Shown here: positions 11,801 through 22,120 of the stretch, piece by piece
How positions within the stretch are numbered: the stretch's first letter is position 1
Layout of the letters: each line of letters begins with the position of its first letter
NCBI RefSeq assembly: GCF_026213295.1
Contig: NC_079415.1
Location: forward strand, 29,541,206 to 29,605,205
Direction: 5' to 3'
DNA from: Gadus chalcogrammus
Lineage: Eukaryota; Chordata; Actinopteri; Gadiformes; Gadidae
DNA: 64,000 nt
Notes under the pieces: generated by a model
The model's database searches: none
Told to the model about the DNA's origin: nothing
The model's input: the letters and a program-made list of their open reading frames with translations, nothing else
Program-made: the position numbers and the translations under genes

Positions 11801-13062
11801 ATTAATCGATCATCGATCGATAAGATGAAACAACTATCGATTAATGAATTACTCGATAATTTGCATCCCTAATAGAAACACTGGAAAAAGTTACATGCTT
11901 TACATAAAATATACAATACCTACATTTAAGAGTTGATCTGCCCACATTTATGCATTTCAAAACAAACTGATTGGAGCGGTTGAATGTAATAGGTATGATC
12001 TATTTTTGTTACCGATGTTCTTGTTGAGAGTGGGAATGAGTGAACGGCGGCCTACCAATTAGGATGAGTCTTGTTGTAGTGTCTTCAGTAATTCCACGGC
12101 CGACCCCATGGTCTATGACGCATTTGTATGTCCCTTCGTCTGAGACGGTTAGATTCCAAAAGGTTACCGTTTTATCCACATGGTTCAAGTAGGTGTCAGG
12201 TCGACTGGGCCCAGTGAGGTTCTTCGTCTTATGATATCCAATTATAAAATCAGTAAAACCTGGGCCTCCTTGAAAGTAAATAGAATTGATGTTCTCCATA
12301 GTTGAGTTGCATTGAAATACGGCCGTCCCTCCGACCTCTCCATAAAGAGTAAGGCCAGTACAACCTGAAAGAGAAAGGTTGTAACTTATATAGAGAGAGA
12401 GAACGTCAAGTCTGAAACTAATGATCCAAACTGTATCTCCCAATAGCCTCCACATCACGTTACTGCAACACGCAGACAGAACACCACACCCACGTAACCA
12501 CGTGTTACCAAACAACTATCCCTAGTATGTGTATATTTTGCTGCTCATTTGGCAACGCTTGCTGGAGTCAGAGTTGTTTACATATATTGTCTTGCTTGTT
12601 AGTTTTTGCCATGAAAATCCACGCAGACTTTGAGATGGACCTTGGCCAACCTTTGTAAGGGTATGACCGGTATGCTATGTTATGTTGTGTCATCTTTGGT
12701 ATGAAGGTATGAAAGATTTCCTGATGTCTTTTACCTGCACCTCTACTAATCTTGATGTGTCTGCAATAATGCAGAATGAGGAACTACAGGCTGAAGGGTG
12801 TGGTAAATGTTGCCCTCGGACAATGCATTAGATGTGCCCACATCAAACCTATCGGTATGGTTGCATACAAAGTCGATAAGGCTATTAATATTTGGAGTAA
12901 TCTTACCAGAATTTGCAAATATTCTGGCAATTCTGATTCAATTCTGATGTTAGGTTATTAGAGTAACAGCTGAAGTTATTACAGTTAGAACTCTTACAAC
13001 TGAAATATTTTCTTACCTTTGACAAAGAAGAGAAATCCCAGCAATAAAAATATCATCTCCAT
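5858..13062 (-). CDS. Gene A: IgSF receptor, leader-V-Ig2-TM1-tail, 8 coding exons
   Basis: Predicted type I membrane receptor of the immunoglobulin superfamily. Coding exons read down the minus strand: leader 13017-13062, V-set 12056-12364, Ig2 9240-9500, TM1 8477-8551, then tail exons 7326-7394, 7064-7093, 6151-6205 and 5858-5900. All junctions show AG/GT borders, and phases match (1-1 up to the penultimate exon, then phase 2). The lengths sum to 888 nt, giving 295 residues and a TAG stop. The tail begins FCNQQRPQ, continues EREILVPQPP and VAEDLELETLNN, and ends LMKLAFDATEGMF; it has no tyrosine, so no ITIM or ITAM. A candidate AATAAA signal lies at 5682-5687. The V-Ig2 intron holds a hAT element (10886-11871). 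The C-type exon of gene B is absent here, replaced by unrelated sequence from about 9.67 to 10.59 kb. The domain order resembles B7 or SLAM-type receptors; exon calls are from sequence, family is inference. Confidence 0.75.
6600..6637. repeat. Perfect 18-bp fold-back hairpin in gene A tail intron
   Basis: Arms 6600-6617 and 6620-6637 with a 2-nt loop. Genes B, D and F carry unrelated sequence in place of the right arm. The gene C copy (33589-33626) has one mismatch. Confidence 0.85.
7955..8369. mobile_element. Solo-LTR-like insertion in TM1-tail intron (gene A)
   Basis: Starts TGTAGCGGGCC and ends GTCTGCCACA (TG...CA ends), flanked by ATAT on both sides. There are no internal genes. It is present at the same place in gene B and absent from genes C and D, so it predates the A-B split or was spread by conversion. 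It could instead be another repeat class. Confidence 0.5.
8477..8551 (-). CDS. Gene A exon: transmembrane segment TM1
   Basis: A 75-nt phase 1-1 exon between TTGCAG and GTAAGT. It encodes a continuous hydrophobic stretch (VGMIIGIIIAILCIF...) ending VMVKC, a basic and cysteine-containing stop-transfer end. The gene B copy carries six additional bases, in frame. Confidence 0.8.
9240..9500 (-). CDS. Gene A exon: Ig2 membrane-proximal domain
   Basis: A 261-nt phase 1-1 exon encoding a C2-like domain. It begins RPPTPSIETQPLCNVSC and has SYEWKKDEGEW as the core tryptophan strand and KFFCRLK as the second cysteine strand. The cysteine-rich start (C-x3-C-x3-C) suggests an extra disulfide, as in SLAM/CD2 membrane-proximal domains. 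The exon is present in genes A and C and missing from B. Confidence 0.75.
10290..10445. repeat. Fragment of a dispersed fish repeat
   Basis: Includes ATCACCTTATCGTGG and TAGGGTCTCCCAAGGCAAAG, which I recognise as a common fish retroelement-derived sequence; class uncertain. It is also present at about 38950-39107, at the equivalent position in gene C. Confidence 0.35.
10886..11871. mobile_element. Non-autonomous hAT element with BED-finger remnant
   Basis: Terminal inverted repeats begin TAGGGATGCAAA. An 8-bp target duplication ATAGAAAC flanks it (10878-10885 and 11872-11879). The empty site is visible in gene C near 39535. Inside, on the plus strand around 11614-11722, a short frame starting MKRAKRSAVWSHF and containing KCTICGSILKYNN looks like the start of a hAT transposase BED zinc finger, then stops. 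No full transposase is present. Confidence 0.85.
12056..12364 (-). CDS. Gene A exon: V-set Ig domain
   Basis: A 309-nt phase 1-1 exon, open throughout. It starts CTGLTLYGEVGG and has the V-set disulfide pair FQC and YKC with the DEGTYKC signature, plus N-glycosylation sites NST, NLT and NLT. The canonical core tryptophan after the first cysteine is replaced (IYFQGG). The acceptor is TTTCAG and the donor is GTAGGC. The ending ITEDTTTRLILIG resembles the G strand of B7-type V domains. Confidence 0.85.
13017..13062 (-). CDS. Gene A exon: signal peptide
   Basis: The exon encodes MEMIFLLLGFLFFVK plus one base, a short hydrophobic leader. The ATG directly follows a splice acceptor (CCCAG), so a separate 5' exon must exist. 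The donor is GTAAGA. If joined to the candidate 5' exon ending at 13706, an in-frame ATG there would add MSGLIET; that ATG is not conserved in gene C. Confidence 0.75.
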
Positions 13063-13705
13063 CTGGGAACAACATATACATTACAAAAGTTAAACTTAAT
13101 TCTAAAACATGCAATCACATGTCTTCAGGTAAATCAAATTTCAAAAACAGGTTTTGAAACACATTTGGCCATATAGCTTCTACATTGCCATTCTGCTCGT
13201 CATTTGATGTTCTCCATAGTCTAGGGTTAATGTTTTGATAGTTATGGTAACTCACACACACACATTGTGTGGTTGTGTGCACAAACGTGAGATTCAATTA
13301 TCAATGAGGAAGTGTTTTCCCCGCCTCTTTTACTTTGCTGAGTGCTTCCCGCTCAATCATGTATTATGCCGGAGCTCCCTGGACTCCGAGCAGAAAAGGT
13401 TCCTGACACCATTTGCGTTATTTTTCATTCTCCAATCAGATGAATTGAGGAGGCCAGAAGGCCTGGGCTGGACCCCCACGGTCCCCTTGTGTTCCATCAT
13501 GGTGCTCACATGGGGCACTATGCCTACCTAGCCTAGCTAAAGGTTGGCGACCAACTCTAACCTGAAACTCCCTGTGTGTAAAGCAGAAAGTGTGAACTGT
13601 ATGAAATGAGGATCTTACACTTAACACCTGAATATAAAGCAAAGAAATGGTGGAATAAACCCACCCAGGAGAGGATGTATCACGACAAAGTATTCTTCGA
13701 CTTAC

Positions 13706-13760
13706 CGTTTCGATGAGTCCAGACATGAATGATGAAACACTTCCTGAAACAGTTCTTTAT
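13706..13760 (-). promoter_or_regulatory. Candidate non-coding first exon / promoter of gene A
   Basis: A block ending in CGAAACG and a GTAAGT donor, 0.65 kb upstream of the leader. It contains AGGAAGTG, an ETS-type site. Similar blocks sit above every leader, and each leader ATG follows an acceptor, so a 5' exon is expected here. The 5' border is unknown. Confidence 0.45.
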
Positions 13761-16700
13761 GTTCTTTGCCGAAGAGAAGGATGCTGGCTTTCCTTCTCAT
13801 GTGGGTGGTGGCTTCTTCTCATGTGGGCTGGGTGACAGAGTACTACCAAGTCTTGTTGTCATTGTTGCATCCTCAGCCGTGCGTGCGTGCGTGCATGTGT
13901 GTGAGAGAGATAGAGATAGAGATCTACGTTAGAAAGATGATATCTCAAATTATCATTTGAATATCCACCTATTTTAACTTCCACATCACAGGAGTATATT
14001 GGGTTATTGTTCAGCAAAAGATCCAACTCCAAACTATAGGCTTCATGTTCAGGAAATATTTTTTTTTTCCCCTTCACCTCACTAATTATAAATGTATCAA
14101 TATTGGTGAAATCATCTTCAGAAGAAAAAAAGTACTTTGATACATCATTAACCAAATAATTATAATCAATTACAATTTTGTTGCGAGAACTCTAGCTGCT
14201 GCTATGGATACTGACTGCCAGCTTGACGGATAGACGTGCCTGTGTTTACCTGTTCATGTGTTTTCACCTGTCATAAGCTATTTGTTTTATTGTGTATAAA
14301 ACAGGTTTACTGCAGGGTCGGAATCGGGCTTACTGCCACAGCAGGCGTTGCACCCTGGCAACAAAATCGGCCTGGCTCCATTATGTAAATAACAATGACG
14401 TGTTCTGCACGATGCAAAACCTGTGCAAACTTATTCTGTTCGTGGGCAGATGCACATGATGGTTACGTGGTGATCGCAGAGGTTAATACCCCGACATTTA
14501 GGCACCCAAAGAGTGACGGTGCCATTGAGCCCATTTCGGGCTGAGAGTTTTAGGAATGAAGGGGGCGTGCTATCACCGTGGTTACGACCCACGGCAACCT
14601 GTCCTCTTTTTTTCCCTGCCCCTCAAAGAATCAGAAGTTCCAGAATCTAAATCGATAAGCATAATCTGAATCTGAATCAGAATTGTTAAAATCCAAACGA
14701 TGGCCAACCCTAGTGACGGCTGGGTCAACCTGTGTGGCTTCATTGCACCGCAGGCATGCAGCCTCACCCACATCCCAGCATCCATCAGTAAGAGGAGGGA
14801 GGCTGCTTTACATGAGGCTGCTGAGATCAACCACACACACTCACCAGGATGTCTATGGTGAGAGAAGGACATATTGTGATGTTTTATTTAAAGATTAAAG
14901 AGAGTAAAGATTAAACATTGTTTCTTGCTTCTTTCATTTCCTTTTTGTAAATCAGGATGAAAGCATTTGTTAAATGACAAAAATGTCAATATAAAAGGAG
15001 CAAGAAGTGGCCAATGAGTTTCCAGGTGGGGGTCTCTACCCCTCATTTGCTTATCATTCAAAACATTGACGTAATTTGCTTTTCCCACTTCTGTTTTAAA
15101 TCAGGTTATACAAGCTTATCATAGTAGATACTGATATCAGAGCCCTTAACTTTGAAAATGTTGTAATGATGTACTCTATGCATAATATTGTAAATTGTAA
15201 TTATATCAATATGACAAAATACATTTGCTTTGAAAATAAATCATAAATATGTGAAACCTGCTAGGCTAACCCTATGGAAGATCTTACGTTACAAAAGTGT
15301 ATCCAAATGATTCAACATGCAATTACACATTTGGTCAAGTAGCTAAATCTATTGTACCAAATTTCAAACAAACATTTCAAACACATTTTGCAATGAGCTT
15401 CAACATCACCAAACTGCTCACCATTACCTGTGCTCCATAGTGCATGTCCATGTTAAGGTTTTGATAGTTATGTTAATGCACACGTTACCATAAACACACG
15501 CAAGTGTGTGAGTGCGAGCATTGCGCGTGGACAGGCTGCCTGCTCCTGTAGTCGTAGAGACCCGTAGATAACTACCCAATGACAGCACGTTAGGGCGTAA
15601 TGTGCTGTGATTGGGTAGTAATCGTCACCTCAACGCGTCCTTCTGGTTGAATGCTGTGAGCTGTGAGCGCTGACAGTGACTGGGCTGTTCTGCTCCCCTC
15701 CTCCATTGACACTTTTGGCCCACGCCGAGTCAAACCATGCCACACTGAATTAAAACTGAATTCGCCACAGCTTTTTAACCGCGTGACAAAGCACAACAAA
15801 GCGCAACAAAGCCCATTAGAATCTCAGCCTTTTAGTCACGCACCAGCAAACAACGCTTCGACCGACACACCAACTCCGTTATTAAACATCACCATATTAG
15901 GTTATAGTGGTTGTTTTAAACCAAATACTATATCCGGTCTAATCAGCATGCCTCGCGTCAAAAGTTGCCGCCGGCCACTAGTACTATCCTCCCACCACAA
16001 ACTGATGAAGAGGTGAATGGAGACTCCAGTGTTGTGTGTGTGTTGGAGGACATGTCTGCAGGGGACTGAGCTCATGGTCCCCCAATGCTTAAAGGGGACA
16101 TATTATGAAAATAACGCTTTTCCTGGGATTTGGGGTGTTGTTTTGTGTCTCTGGTGCTCCCACACACATACAAACTTCCCTCAAAAAATCTGCAGGTACA
16201 TGATATTTTGAGTGAGATATGCATAAACTAACGACAAAGCTTTCCGGCTGCTCCGGCGGGTGAACTCCGGGAGCTGAACTGCCGCCGAAGCTGGCAGGTC
16301 CGTTGAGGGGGATCTCGGAAGCAGTCCGGCAGCTCCGCCGCGGGGAGCTCGGCGGCAGTACGGCAGCTCCGCTCCCGGGGTACAATCCCTTTCTCCTCCA
16401 AGTCGCGGTTCATGGACTTCAGAGGGTCAAGGACAAAGTTCCTTTCCCCCAATTCTTCTCAACCATGTCCGAGATAACCCGAAATATGAGCCTTTACTTT
16501 TAGCCATATAACTCCGTAATGAGCTTCTACATCACCGTTCTGCTCACCATCAGATGTTCTCAATAGTCTGGTGTTTTCATATACATTGTGTGAGTGTGTA
16601 CATGCACAGGGGTGTGGCTACAGGGGTTTATTTAGTCTCCTCAATCTTTTTTCACATGATGTTACTGGCTGTCTGTCACTCCTCTGTCTACATCCTCTCG

Positions 16701-16776
16701 CAAATAATACGTGACTTGGCAACAGCGGGGGGAAGGGGGGCACGTACCACCCTTAGAGTTGACTTTATTGAAACAC

Positions 16777-16915
<139 letters not shown>

Positions 16916-17447
16916 CATGGTTTCAATTTCACCCGATGGAGTAGGTTTAGCCGAGTATATCTTAATTACTCGTGTACTGATGTCCCCCACACAGCAGTAC
17001 AGCGGAGAACACACCATCGACCAGGCCGCTATGAAACAGATATGTGTGTTATAAGGAAGGCGCACACACACAAACATACACATTCACTTACACATTCCTT
17101 AAATTATATTTATAAGTACCATTGGAACGGATCTATTTCAGCGTGTGTACTAGAAATGACACACACACACATACACACACATCTTACTGAAGTCATGGAT
17201 GAAGAAAAATGTGAGAAAATGAACCCCTTCAACAACCACTTCAAGGACAGGATATATGTGTGCGTGTGTGTGCATGCAGCCTAAATGCACACTTTTTGAG
17301 GCAGCATGCACTTAAATGAACGCGTATGCAACCCACTGATGCAATTATCGAAAAAAACATCAAAAAAATGATATTGACATGGTACAGATGTGTGCTGGCA
17401 AAGCATAAGGGACACAGTATATACACATAAACACGCATACACAAATA

Positions 17448-17563
17448 CTCTCTCTCTCTCTCTCTCTCACTCACTCACTCACTCACTCACTCACTCACTC
17501 ACTCACTCACTCACTCACTCACTCACTCACTCACTCACTCACTCACTCACTCACTCACTCACA
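17448..17563. repeat. (CT)n-(CACT)n microsatellite
   Basis: A short CT run then CACT repeats; paralogous to 2244-2383. Confidence 0.95.
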
Positions 17564-17996
17564 CACGAAACAAACATCATATTGCCCACAACCAAGTCAA
17601 AATGTATTAGCACCTGCTATAAACAATCTAGCATCCCCGTAACTCCCGAAATCCTAATTCTTTGGCAACGCTACTGCTTGACCATGGTGAAGGCTAGGAA
17701 TAGTTATTTATTATTTATTGCTCCAAACCTTTTTACATTCCACACACACAGCAACATAATATAAAAAGTATTTGTTCCGCTCCCAGGGGCCAATGGAACA
17801 ACAAACCCGCCTTGTAGATGTATTTCTCTTTGGACTCAGGTATCATCTTATGACAGCTCTCACTTGAAAACTCATAAAGCTCAAAGTGGGAACTATATGA
17901 AATGCAAGTCCACGACTGAATAAAACGTAAAAAAAAAATGGTTGCATAAATCCAACCAGGAGCAAATGCATGAAGGCCAATTATTCTTGGACGTAC

Positions 17997-18060
17997 TGGT
18001 TTGATGTACCCTTCAGTCTGGGAAGTGTTTGAATGGGAACACTCTTCCTCATTCTTCACT
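17997..18060 (-). promoter_or_regulatory. Distal first-exon-like block upstream of gene A
   Basis: A second copy of the first-exon-like block about 4.9 kb above the gene A leader, with a GTACGT donor. With the proximal block at 13706 it suggests two promoters or one dead copy. Confidence 0.3.
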
Positions 18061-19742
18061 ATAGACGGGGATCGGAGGGCCTGGGTTGTATAGCCACCCT
18101 ACCTTCCTCAGTGTCATCTAAAGGTTAACCTTTGTGCTTGGGGTAAACCGCTCTCAAGGTTGGAGGCATCCCCTTATGCATTCTTTTACTTGGGTCATGT
18201 CTTCAAACATTATCTGATTTGATTATTTACATCTGCATTGTGGGGAGGGTGTGAATCTGTTTAAATAGCCCTGTCTAACTGTATTCTGGACTCATTCTGC
18301 TAGAGAGGAGTCTAGTGTAAGCATTCATTAAAATAGGTTAATTGTCTAGAACTATTTGGTGCTTTTTTGCATTTTTAAGTTTAGAAGAAGAATTCTCATC
18401 CGTCCCAGAGAAGTAATATCCCTCAAAGAAAATAAATTGCCAAGGTATTACAGAGGCCTTGTCATGTTGCATCCTGAGCTCATCTCAAATAAAGGAAGTG
18501 TGCCTGGGTTTGACCCTAAGACTGAAGGTCATGAGGAAGTGGATAGGAGGCTGTGGTCGCTGGGAATCCTGACGCTTCACTCCAGAGTGTGAACTATTAT
18601 ACGCTGTGTCAGACTTCCAAAATGGGCTCATCGTCAGCATCGAGTAGCCAAGGGATGAGGTTCCATCATAGATGTATAAATTGTACGGAGCTATTTAGTC
18701 TGTAAATGTAAAACTGTAGATCATGGTTTATAAGTCACATCATGTTTCTTATCAACAATGAAAAATAGCGTCCTCTGTGATAATATCTGTTCCGAGTTGA
18801 CTGCTGTTGTCTCATTTCAGACCAATCAGGGCATCTCTTCCCTGCAATGGGTTCAAAGGTTTGAGTCGTATTGGCAGAAGAACTGCAGCAGGCATCTGCC
18901 AGGGTGTTGAAGTGTGCTTCCGGTCAGGTTAGAGTGGTTGGGACTGTTTGAATCAGTGGAGTCTCACCTTTCATGATGTATAGTTTGTCTAGATTTCTTT
19001 TAGGAACAAATACAGATGAAGGTAAAGCAGCAGTGCACAGCGATTTGCAAGGTAAAAGTGGTGCTTGGTCAGAGAGCTGCTCTCACGTGGCCTCTACTTT
19101 TTCTGGTTTGTAGCCTACCCTGCGGCCGAAGCTTCCGATTGGCTGGTGCACGTGACATCATGACCAAGAGGCAAGAGCAGACTTGTAATTTAAAGCTACA
19201 ATGTTGTGAATAGGTCTAGGTCATGCTGCAACCACCACTGCCACGCCATGACAAGGACAAATGTATATATTATGTTTTTTGTGTGGTTGCACAATTTTGA
19301 CCCACCAGTTCTGGCGCCTCTGATGCCAAACGGGAGGGAAAGACATGTAGCAGAGGATCGCAGTTCGTGTTTGAAACTGAACGCCTCCTACAAGGCGTTC
19401 TGTTATGTGTCTTCGTTTTAGCACACTAGCGCTAAGAGCCAACAGCCGGCGGGATGGCTTCTATTTTTAGGACCATCTTGTCCTATAATGACGGAGGGAG
19501 CTACTTCAGATAGACATGGTTAAGATAACGTACCGTCACAAAAGTGGATGAATTTACTTTTTCAGATATTGTATATTGATATTAATATTGTTAAGGCACG
19601 AAGTTACATAGTAAAGGTTTAATAACTTACATTCTATTAGAATATTTTCTAAGGAACTGAATAGTAAATGTAACTTCTGTCGCTAGGGGCCCCTCAATCA
19701 AGACAATCACAATATACCCAGTTTGTCATCCTCTTGAAGTAG

Positions 19743-20649
19743 ATAGATAGATAGATAGATATATACTTTATTAATCCCGGGGGAAATTCAAGTATCCAGT
19801 AGCAGCCGAAAACATACATAAAAACAGTGTAGATGGATGTGCAAAAATACAGATATAAATAAATAAATAAATAAAATGTCCATTGTTGTTATCTATTGTC
19901 CTCCCTGCCTTTACTGGGAGCTGTTGTACAGTCTGATGGCCAGGGGGACGAAAGAGTTTTTTAGTCTATTAGTGGAGCTGGACTGGGACAGCAGTCGGCC
20001 ACTGAAAACACTCCTCTGCCTGGTGAAGGTGTCGTGCAGAGGGTGGTGGGTGTTGTCCAGGATGGACAGCAGTTTGTCCAGGGTCCTTCTCTCTGCCACT
20101 GTCACCAGAGAGTCCAGCTCTGTGCCCACTGCTGAGCCAGCACTCCTCACCAGTCTGTCCATTCGACCAGCGTCTCTCCTCCTGCTGCTTCCTCCCCAGC
20201 AAACCACAGCATAAAAGAGCACGCTGGCCACCACAGACTGGTAAAACATCTGCAGTCGTTTTTTGCAGATGTTGAAGGACCCCAGCCTTCTCAGGAAGTA
20301 CAGACGGCTCTGCCCTTTCCTGTGTAAAGCTTCCATATTTGCTGTCCAGTCCAGCTTGTCGTCCAGCTGCAGCCCCAGATATTTATAGGTCCTGACCACC
20401 TCCACATCGACCCCCTCGATGGACACGGGTTGGAGATGTGGTTTCTTCGTTCTGAAGTCCACCACCATCTCCTTGGTCTTGGAGGAGTTCAGCTGCAGAT
20501 GGTTGGACCTGCACCACCTCACGAAGTCCTGAACCAGGCTCCTGTACTCCCCCTCCCTTCCATCCTTGATACAACCAACTATCGCAGTGTCGTCTGAGTA
20601 TTTCTGCACATGGCAGAGCCCAGAGTTATGCTGGAAGTCGGATGTATAC
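19743..20649 (-). mobile_element. 5'-truncated L2/Maui-like LINE, reverse transcriptase C-terminus
   Basis: An open frame on the minus strand (19911 to about 20649) contains KYSDDTAIVGC, the reverse transcriptase catalytic YxDD box, and TYKYLGLQLDDKLDW, both typical of teleost L2-type LINEs. The 3' end is a GATA-type tandem tail at 19743-19760. A short duplication AAGTAG flanks it (19737-19742, 20650-20655). The frame continues a few codons past the insertion into flanking DNA, so its first methionine is not native. It is absent at the paralogous sites near 4.24, 31.24, 47.76 and 60.90 kb. Confidence 0.85.
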
Positions 20650-20801
20650 AAGTAGTGTCGGTACATGGGAGTTTTGTTTCTTATCACCCCCATTTCCGGG
20701 GAAAATTACTCATGCAGCAATCGATTTAAGGACGAGTTAATGTAGGCTATCAAAGTTTTATTGACGTTATGTTTATTCACTGAAGCAATGTTCCCTGCTA
20801 T

Positions 20802-20960
20802 AAGGCAAGGCAAGGCAACTTTATATATATAGCACTTTTCATACACAAGGCATACTCAAAGTGCTTCACATATAAACATTGTCATACAATAAAATAAAAT
20901 AATAGATACGTAAAAGAAAACATATGCAAAGAAATTAGTAAAATAGAAAGAAAAAAAAAC
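20802..20960. repeat. GGCAAGG repeat, internally deleted copy
   Basis: Same start as 4391-5038, but about 480 bp of the interior is lost before the poly-A run. Confidence 0.65.
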
Positions 20961-22120
20961 TTAGCCCATTGACTTATCGGCACACACCGTTATGTGTACA
21001 GTAAAGTTATACAATTACAACAACGTTCAACATGCATATTTAATTAATTATTAGTATGTGTGAATCTCACAGTCACCTCGCATCCATTCAGTCCATAGAC
21101 GGCCCATATTGACCCAGATGAGCCGGATGGAGCTCATTACATAAACCTGCCTGTAGTTTGCGGTGTGGTTACGGTGTGGTTTCCTGGCTATTTTTGCAAA
21201 TAGGCAAGTCTTACAGAGTACTAAATATGGGCGCAGGGAACAACAACATACAGACCAGATCAAGCAAAAGGTACAGAACCAAGTTTTTTTATGTTGTTGG
21301 CCCCATAGCATATTTGCCTAAGTCATATTTTAAGGTTAATCTTGTAATAAGTGTCAAAAATCCCCACGATCCTAGAAACTAGAAGCAAGGAGAGCAGGAA
21401 TAAGAGCGTCACTCGCTGGTTCTTTCTTTCTTGATATAAATATTAATTCTGAACAGCATTTTACACAGTAGCCTATAATAGGAAATGCTCAAAGGTAAAT
21501 CAACGCCATTAAACACTGACTGTAGCTTTTTATGAGAGAAGCCACCGAAACAGCGCCAGGGAAGACTGTTTCTTTAACATTGAAAAATAAAGCTGAAAAT
21601 GATTTATTGGAAATTGTAAGAGTTAAATTCAGGGGCAAGAAATCCAGATACGTTATTTCAATGCAGTGGCGTTAGCCCCACAGAAGATGAGTAGGCTAGA
21701 TAGCTCCACTTGATCAGTTTGTCCCAGTGACAACAAAACAATCAAAAACAGCAAGCTAAATAAATACTTAAAAAAATCTAAAACATCCCCTACTGTTGCA
21801 TCAAAGGCTAATTCCATCAACCTGTGTGGAAAACAGGAAGTCATTGTCCACTTTCAGCCACGCGTGTGTTGCAGCAGACATCCATGTGTCTGATCTTTGT
21901 TGGAATATTGACAAATGATCCGGTGAGTGCAGCGACCTCATTGCTCTTGTTGAGAGCAACATGGAGTGGTCTGTAGTCCCATCAACGTGTTCCAGGTGTT
22001 GGACATTCAGAGGCGGCCTAGTAGATGCGCAGACGGCAACAATGTAGAGGCCACTCTGGGTGACTACTTACATGTTTTCATTTGAATTTGTATTATTCAA
22101 CGTTTTCCATCTCCAAATCC

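Noticed and set aside
12009..12515. A 168-residue frame beginning MFGNTWLRG as a single-exon V-domain protein (also at 26082, 52124)
   Set aside because: The first part is intron read-through; a clear acceptor at 12365-12366 and a donor at 12055 define a 309-nt exon, and the leader lies in a separate upstream exon.
13706..13745. Upstream in-frame ATG (MSGLIET) as the true start of gene A
   Set aside because: Not present in gene C, and it would put charged residues before the signal peptide; the ATG at 13060-13062 is shared by all leaders in position.
20650..20693. Native start of the LINE protein at 20693
   Set aside because: The frame crosses the insertion boundary at 20650; the start is in flanking DNA, so the element is 5'-truncated.
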